Positions 10,501-19,500 of a stretch of 22,193 nt of DNA are shown one piece after another. Numbering within the stretch: position 1 is the first letter of the stretch; each line of letters opens with the position of its first letter. Made by a program: the position numbers and the translations under genes. The notes below the pieces were generated by a model. The model saw only the letters and a program-made list of their open reading frames with translations. It had not been told where the DNA came from and did no database searches. The DNA comes from Apostichopus parvimensis (lineage: Eukaryota; Echinodermata; Holothuroidea; Aspidochirotida; Stichopodidae): the NCBI GenBank assembly GCA_000934455.1, contig KN883042.1, forward strand, positions 58,386 to 80,578, read 5' to 3'.

Positions 10501-13500
10501 CAAATATGACATGTAATGTTTCTTAAGATGGCGAAACATGTGACAAAACTTGTTATACCTAAACGACATGAGGTTAGTAGGTTCTAAGTCTTATTTGTTT
10601 CCTATATTGTGGTTAACCAAAACAAGAAAGTTTGCAAGATATTGATGATGTTGTTTGATTGATGATTCTTTGTAGACATTTTCATTGCTCGAAAGATCAG
10701 TTACGATATCTCGTTTCGCTTTTAGTCCGTTTGTTAACGCATTTCAGTTGAGAATACATGATTAAAAGCTTCTATGACATTATACATTACAGAAGACTTC
10801 CGTATGAAGACCTACAGTGGAACTGTTGAAAGCATCGTCTTTTGGAATGAAGAGATGTTGTTCCTTAGCGAACGTAAAGGTAATATACTCTATACCATAA
10901 AGTAAGGCCAATTCAGTGGAGCAAACATTTGAGCTGAGAGAAGTAATACAAATAACGCTGCCTGTAATCACTGGAAAGTATTTTGATTGCCTGTCTGTTT
11001 GACAAAACATTTTCTAATGCACATTAGACGAATACTTCATACCACTCTACGTGACTTCACCTATAAACTATAGTTATGGTACCCAATGACATTTGCGTTT
11101 ACAACATATTAATTTTGTTTTATTACTTTCAGATGTTGCAAGTAGCAGCTTCACTTTTAAGGAACGGCATGATGTAAATCACAGTAAAACTTATTTGGAT
11201 AAAATAGAAAATGTTGAATTTTGCGACAATAGTCACGCGTTCGTCCAAATGACAACAGGGACCTTGTACTACGGTACCATGGAAGATAGGGTTCTGCTAG
11301 AGGTAATATTTTTTACGTGAATTATCGAAAAATAAAATAGCAAGAATAAAACATAGTTTTCCGTGTTCCAGCATTTGTCATTAATGATAACCTAAACTGA
11401 GTATGAGTGTTTATTATTATTTGAAGTGAACACATAGTACCGTACGTGTTTTATTTAAATCGAATCGCTTCTTCTTTCATAGGATACGAAATGTGGGATT
11501 AAAAATAAACTAGTTTTAGTCCCTTGCATTGATTACAAATATGATGAAAGAAATATTTCAAAGACTAACAATTTCTTTGCATACTTGTGAGTAAACTTCA
11601 AAATGTCAAATATAAATGGTGAGTCTTTTGAAATTCAGTAAATTCAAGGACACACGTATCAAATCATTTCTGTAAATTGATCTATGTTACATTAAACTCA
11701 GTCACAAAATTCATTTTTGATCAAGATAATTTAAATCACTGAATAAAGTATTCCATTAAATTGTGTTCTTCGGGCAACATATTGCTCCACTCACGCCTAC
11801 CCCCAACCAACCCTATCTTCACTGCAGTAAACACGCTACTGCACCTTTGGTTATGATACCTGCCTTTGCTATTTAATATACAGTCTTTGGTCCGTCCGTT
11901 CATGTATTAAAACTACATAAGTCTAGAGTCTTAGCAAAATTTGTTCTTGTCTATGTATTAAATGCCCTACGTCTATGTATTTAAATGTGTAAACACGTAT
12001 TTTTTGTATTCACCGAACGTAATCCCAACAGATTTATCATAATACCCCCACAGATATCATCGTTGCCTCCAAATCGATTTCTTTATTGTGACGTGTTGGG
12101 ATCAGTACATTCTATTTTTGCTCACAGGGAAGTAATTTTATCTTACAAGCTTTGTTGCTATTAATCGTGTTGACCTGATATACTTCATTTCTGAGCGTTT
12201 GCCAAGATGTTCAATTATATTGCGACGGAATGTTAAAAGTTCGATACGTTTATGCTCTCTGTTATTGCAATTTTCTCCAGTTCCCAAGAGCAAAGCAATA
12301 AATAAGGCGTAGATTTCGTGTTTGCAAGTGAAATTAATGAGATCGTGAAATGTGTCTGACATACAATTGTCTGTTCCGTTCTGTGTTTGGTTTAACGGTT
12401 GTAGAACTCGTTAATAGGAACAGCCGATGGTTTTATCTGCATATACCTCTCAGCCCTTAGATTGATGGGTAAACTTATTTATGAATATTACACGGCCTAA
12501 TCAAGAGGCACAAATTTACAAAACAACTAAAATCTAGCTTCCAAGACAACCAATCTACTACGTTTAAAAGTCTTATTGTGGGTGAGATAATCATTACATC
12601 TTGATAAGTTGCTCATTTATGCCTTGGAGATGTCTTAGCACAAACGAACAAATAGACTAAAATCGAGGTTTGATTTGGAATTGTTACGACTTCATTCAAT
12701 GCAAGGACCTTCAAGCTTAATATAATTTGGTTTTGGTTGAAAACGCCATATAGCCTCTGATCCTATAAGTTATGTTTGTATATTAAATGTACAAACGTCT
12801 ACATATTTAGTGATTTAAAATATCAAAGCTTCATAATAGAGAGTAATTACTGCATGCAAAACAGTGAAAAATCTATAAAAAGTCTCGACTGTAATCCCAT
12901 GTTTCTCCTAGAACATTTAAATGTTTTAATGCCCTCTGGAGGTACAATGTGACCATTTGTGTCTTACATAGAACGAATCGCTTTGCGTTACAAAAGCCAC
13001 GGATTTTCTATGTAAAATAGCAACGTATTAATCTCCCTGATTTAGAGTGTATGACTGCGAAGTTGAAACGGCAATCTAATAGACAAAACAAATACTGCTT
13101 AGAAATTGCATTTATACTGCTAAGAGTCTGTCCTCATAGAAGTATATTGTTTATGGCCAAACGTTTGATTCTAATGCGATTTTTTACCCGAGGCAAACTG
13201 ACGAAACATAAGAAACGGAATGATCTGGCGACTTGAACCGACAGCAAATACGGACTTGATAACCAACAACTAAGCATAGGAGTGGAAGTGAACATGTAAA
13301 TGATTAGAGAAGTTACCTATTACTTATAATAGCCATATTTCATTATTGTCCTGCTTTTAATCTCGAATTTATTTTGGAATATACGCAGCTTCGAATTATT
13401 AAAAATACGGTTCTTCTGCAGTGAGAAATGTGAGAAATTAGACTATGCAGAATCGTCAGGGAAGTGTTGGTTTAGTTGGTCGGCAAATACTCTATGTCAC

Positions 13501-16500
13501 TTTCTTTTATACTATACAACTTAGACAGTATTTTCAGTTTGGTTTCAAAATACAGAGAGTTAAGAGCTCTGATACTTAGTTGTACTACGGTATGTATTGA
13601 ACGCAACCATTCTATTCATATAATATAACTGAAGAAGGAACACAGTATAGAACTGTCACAGTTTGTTAACATGCCTTTAATTTATTATCTCTTGCATTTC
13701 CATTCCATATATAGTGCCAACTGGACATCGAAGGAGCTCATCCTTAGAAATGCAGAAATGAATTCAGCTTTTCAATCGATCGACGGAGAGTATTCATGCC
13801 TGGTAAGTTGTTTACTGCTTGAATCTTGTTATCGTTTCTTTGTGTGGTTATGTTTTTAATATATCCCTTGAACAATTTAAATTGAGATGAATGAATTTCA
13901 GTTTCATACAAAAAAAAAACAAATACCTTTTCAAGGAGATAAAGTCACATTGTTATATAGCTTCAACCTACTTTCAAAGACAACGGGAGACGTTCATAAC
14001 CAAATTATCTGGTTTCATACGTGACAAATTCTTAATGCAAGGAACACGAAACAGAAAATACATTAAAACAATTTACAAACCTTTTCTCCAAAAGTAGAAA
14101 AACGAAAGGCTGTTAACGTATGAGATATATCTTTGAGATACTATTGTCTTCATTCTTTTTTCTCTTCTTTCTTCTAGTTTATAGATTTTGAAACGATGAC
14201 GGGATTAAAAGCGCTTTACTACATTGACAGGAACGAATCCCTTTCTCTGTGGTCTCGACTCACTTTCACGACAAGTGTGTATAATGACATTAATGTAAGT
14301 CATGAAATGACAGCTGATGAAATTATGATGGAAATTCTATGTTTTCTTCATTTTCTTCATCGTTAAATAACAGATATGTAAGTCTACGTCACTATCATCC
14401 ATGGTGAGTTTATCAAAACAAATATTCAGAGCATTGATACATAATATGTAACTGACAACAAGAGCAATGTACCATTAATTGTTCCTGAAACATTAATGAC
14501 CAACGTGAATTCGAGTAATAGATGAGAACAAACAGACAATTTTGTTATCTCAGTAGTCAATTTTCGGAAGGAGTGGTTTAGCTTTATATTGGTCCCATGA
14601 GATTGGTTTAACGAATGAGTATGCTTTTTCTTGTGCTCAAGTTTTAATAAATAATGAAGGTGTCAATAAAAGTTCAATAGATAACAATCATTGAACGAGA
14701 CATCACAAGGAAAACTTTTTAAATACGTATTACTCTTGTAAAGGTATTTCAGGAGAAGTTTAAACGCAAAGATCATCAGTAGTGAATGAAAGGTATAATC
14801 CTATATTGGAGAACTACAAAATGAAGCTTATGAAGATATCTGACTAACCCATACACTCTACAGTATCAATATGTAGATCCTACATTACCAGTCATTCAAT
14901 AGTATAGTCCGCGTTTTATGAATATTTATCCAGTCAGTATAGTTAGAAGTAATAAACATTTGTAAATGCCTTTCTGACTTTTGTAACAGCATAATACGGA
15001 TACAGTTATTCTTTAAAAAAAATTGTAATTTATGTGCATCAAACTTTGACTGTTGAGAGTAGTGGTGGTGGTGGTGGTGGTGGGGGGGGGGGTTGTCACC
15101 TTTACGTAATTTCTGTGATACATTTGACATCTTTATTACCCTCACAAAGTTAAACTATTTCATTGTTTGTGTATAATTAGATCCTATACTAGTATTATGG
15201 AACAGGTTTATGCGGTGAAACCACGTTCACGTTTTATTCAATATTACTTTGTTCAATATGATAGTTGTTATTTGTATTTGCTTAACAATTACAGCAGGTA
15301 TTTGATCAAATTGCATCGATTCACTAGGATCGCACTTCATTGGACGTAACATTCTGCTTGTGTTTCAGGTTTTCAATTCAAAAGCGAAATACATTTCTGT
15401 AAAAGAACGCAGCACAGTTGATTACAACCATGGAAGAAAGACATTAAATAAGGTTCGTATATATAATTCTCCAAGATGTACATATGTTAGTGAGCGTGAA
15501 TAAATTTTAATATTTTTGGACAGTTTGTTGCCTCTAAATCGATAAATTCTTTGCAACGTTTACATTTCATGTTTGGACACTCCACTAGTCTATCGTCATC
15601 CAGAGTGTAATAGATTTTTACCAGTCTAAGGACTATAACGACAGCTTACAAGACGCGACGGGTTTGTTAACTATTCAGATGAAACCACTGAAAGCTGGCG
15701 TTGGATGCTTAACAGAGCGATCGATGGTAAGAGGAATTAAATAATTAAATTATGATTCAGTTGCCCTAGATCTGTTACCTAATTTCTTGTTAAATGCGGT
15801 TCAAGAGGTCGCAAAATGTAAATTACTTACGTGAATTGTATAACAATAACAAAATTGTATGTTTTAACATTTTGGGAGTTTTTTTTAAGACGGCATTTGC
15901 TATATGGCCTGATTTTAACAGTTTAGACAGTGTTTGAGCTTATTTGTAATTCATCATTCTTGTAATTTTTATGAAGAATTTCAAGGAAGAGATCTGTTCA
16001 TTTCTGATATTAACATTTGCGAGATGTTGTTTTCTGCTGTAGACAACGCATGTAGCAGTTGGTTGTCCACCAGGTAGACACGTAAGAGTTCATAAACCAG
16101 TCCAGTGCACGTCTTCTGGGACTTTCATTCTTCCCAGGTAAATTCACTGTTTTAGTTGGTTTCGTTACGTTGTCTTTATTATTTCTAAGCTAAATGTTGA
16201 CTATAACAACATATCATACATCCTTCATGCAGATGGGTAAAAATTATGTTTCAAATTTAATTTTTCATATGTAAATGTTGTCATACTGTATGTGACTCAG
16301 AATGTTAAACATATGTGACTGGTCTTCGTTAGATTACAGACGAACCGTTATAGTTTTACACATTGTGTTAAAACGTTTTTGAATAAAAGTCATCACATTT
16401 TGATTATTGACTCTCGTCATATTTTAGTGATAAATTCCACCAATGAAGTAAAACATTTATTTCCCTTTCCAGTGGTTCATCCATTGATGAAGATGGCAAA

Positions 16501-19500
16501 ACGGTTCTTGAAGCAAGGGTAAGCTTGTCATTTGTACACCTAACTCTGGACAAAATGTCCTCTAGAAATAAAGCGATATGTACTGCATTTTCATTGTGAA
16601 TGAAGTTCTATGGCACACATGTTCGAGTTTTTTTTCTTAGTTTACTGAAAATTACTAAATTGTATTTTGATGATGTTTTATACTACCTCTCTGTTTGCAG
16701 GAAGTGGAGCTAGACAAGAATGAATATGGATGTCCTTTGATGAGCTCACATGAAACAATTTTCAAACCTAATTTGCATTTGTGAGTTTTCTTGGCACTTC
16801 TTCTAAGTGTTTTTTTTTCTCCTTTAAGCCTTTAAACCGTTTCATTTTCCCAAAAAATGTGTGTGTTTACTTGTTTTAGTTCCGTGTCAACAAATCACAT
16901 ACAAGAATGAAACAACACGGTTGTACATATCTTTCCGTGTACGTATGTAAATCAAGGATAGGGATTTTGCACTTGGCAAAATCATATTTTCGTTAAATGA
17001 ATTTTTCAATTGCATATAGGACAATGTCTTTAGGCTATATGTGACTAATGAAAATATTACAAGAAGGATAACGTTGTTTACGTAGAGTCTACGTCGTAGA
17101 CACTTCATAACTTTATGTTACCTAGTAACAATGAAGGTATATCGAGTTTCGTGTACAGTAGGTCTCGTTTAAAATTGTACGTGTAGTTGGGAATATTAAT
17201 GAAACGGCGTATTAAGCGTTTGTTCATTCGCTGCGTGTAGTCATAATATAGTAGTATATCTATGAAAAATGTATTAATAGTTTAGTGAATCCCTTTTCTT
17301 CTGAAAAACTGAGAACCTTCAAATCTTTATCATGTTTCTAAATCTCTTATGGCAAAAGGAAAGAAGCTACTTTTAAATAAATAATAATATGATGTATCAT
17401 GGGAGATGTTAATCATACCGTGTTTGTGAATTTTTGCATTTTGCGATCTTATCACACTTGAGAACACCGACGTGCGCAAACTGCGGAAGAAATAATGTTA
17501 ATAAAACTGATATTTGTGGGTATGATAACGCAACTGAAGCTTCCTTACACATCCGGGTGATTCAAAACAATAAGTGAAGTAATTAGTACTTTACCTTTTG
17601 CCTATCCAAGTCATCACTCCCTTTGAACCTGAAAAGTCATGAATTCATTTCCTTTACGATCCTCATTATGTTTGATGATGAAAAGTTTACTGAGAAAATG
17701 AATTTTAAAAAGAACTTGAATAACACCTTTTCAATGTTCCTTTATGATTCTCTGTAGGTATGAAGACGACCAGTTTATTGAGATCGTGTCAGCTGATTAC
17801 GTCCTATACGAGCTTCAAGGAAGAACAGACTTTACGTACAACTCAACGCAAAAGGAGGTATTTTTATGATAGGAATATTGCGGTTGTGTACGTCAAGTAT
17901 CTTTGCATTATACCAATGAGGCAATAGCAGGGCGTAATGTTCTTCGTAAATAGCAGAGACTGATACATTAAAGTTCAATACCAATCTAATTATAAGATAA
18001 TAAATGGAAAACTAGACAGATGTGTATGAAAACTTAACGTAGGTCCTCGACGTGTTAATTACAACTCGACCAACGCCATAAAAACGCCATGTGATTCATG
18101 ATCCCCATAATCCAAATGTAGACAAAATTATATGTTGTTTCCTTATTTCATCTCATCCAGGTTGGCTGTAGACGTGCTTGTCAGACATGGAGTCACATGA
18201 AAAATTCAGTTGGCGAAAATTCTCCTTTCATCTGGGGACCTAGTGTGAGTAAATCCTTCAGTAACAATATACAAGGTGATCTTGCGGATATTATGTTGCG
18301 CACACACAGATATCGAACAGGGAATGGACGTTTAATTGTTTTTCTGTTTGTTTTTTAATCTTTAACTTCACGATGTAGGCTAACAAATATTTCATTTCTT
18401 ACTGTCTAGAGTGTTTTAATTCTGGCACATATAAATGTCGTACATTTAAAAACTAGAGCTTGAAACACGATATACGATGGATAGTCTGGTCTCTAGAAAA
18501 TAACGGTCTTGTTAATCCTAAACAGAATTATCGGCGATGTTTTGTTGACGATGGTACCCTGGAAGCGTCATTGGATTTACCTTACGAAATATTAAACCAA
18601 ACAGGACTATCGGCTTTACAATGGACGAAAAACGAACTAGATCAACTTTACATTTTCCATCTTACGGTCGTTGAACCAAATTACAGGTTAGTTAACTGTT
18701 TCCCGCAACGTAGACATGGTTGTTAACGTCATAAGAGGTTATGCTTCATTTTAGGGTTGAGGTAAAATTATGTTCTGGCAAATTATATAAGTTACAATTC
18801 CCACTGAGTTCTGTGTGTAACATGAATTTGTATAGTTACTAAAAACATCAATTCAGGGCTGTTTTCTTTACTCGGCTTTCGAGAACTACTTTTAGTCCTA
18901 GGTTTTGTACTCATACTTATCCTTCAGAGAATTTTGTTTCTATCGTTTTCGTATTCATGGTGTTATATCTTACTCGGAACATTACAATTAAGTACGCGTA
19001 TATACGTCAGCCACGTGCAAGTGCATTGGTTTATCATGGAGCAATCGCAACGATTTCTCAAAGTTTATAATATGTAGTAATGTCATAATATATATATTGT
19101 GCCGATCCTAACAAGGATCATTAGTTCTACCAATGTTCTAGGGGAGTGGGCGAAGCTCTGTTAAGATCTAGCGCGGAGGAAAATGAAAGTGTTGTATCTT
19201 TCATCCTTTACAGGTTCAAGTTCGTCTGATAGTTGTCCTCGGAAAGTATTATTGTCGTAGTATACTGTAAAATCCTTAAACTAGCTCGCATCTAAGACAC
19301 CTGTCCAACCTCAACAAGGTGCTATAGAGTTCTCTTTCTTTCCTGTATGTAGCTGTACAGTATATCGCTATGCAGGATTATCATTTTCTTCCAGCTTCTG
19401 TTCACTAAATACAACATTTGCAGTGGTGGTCCAAGGGTCGTTGGTAGGCACCCAGTCAAGCAATGAGATGACGCTATTCATCCTCGTATCATTTACTGCG

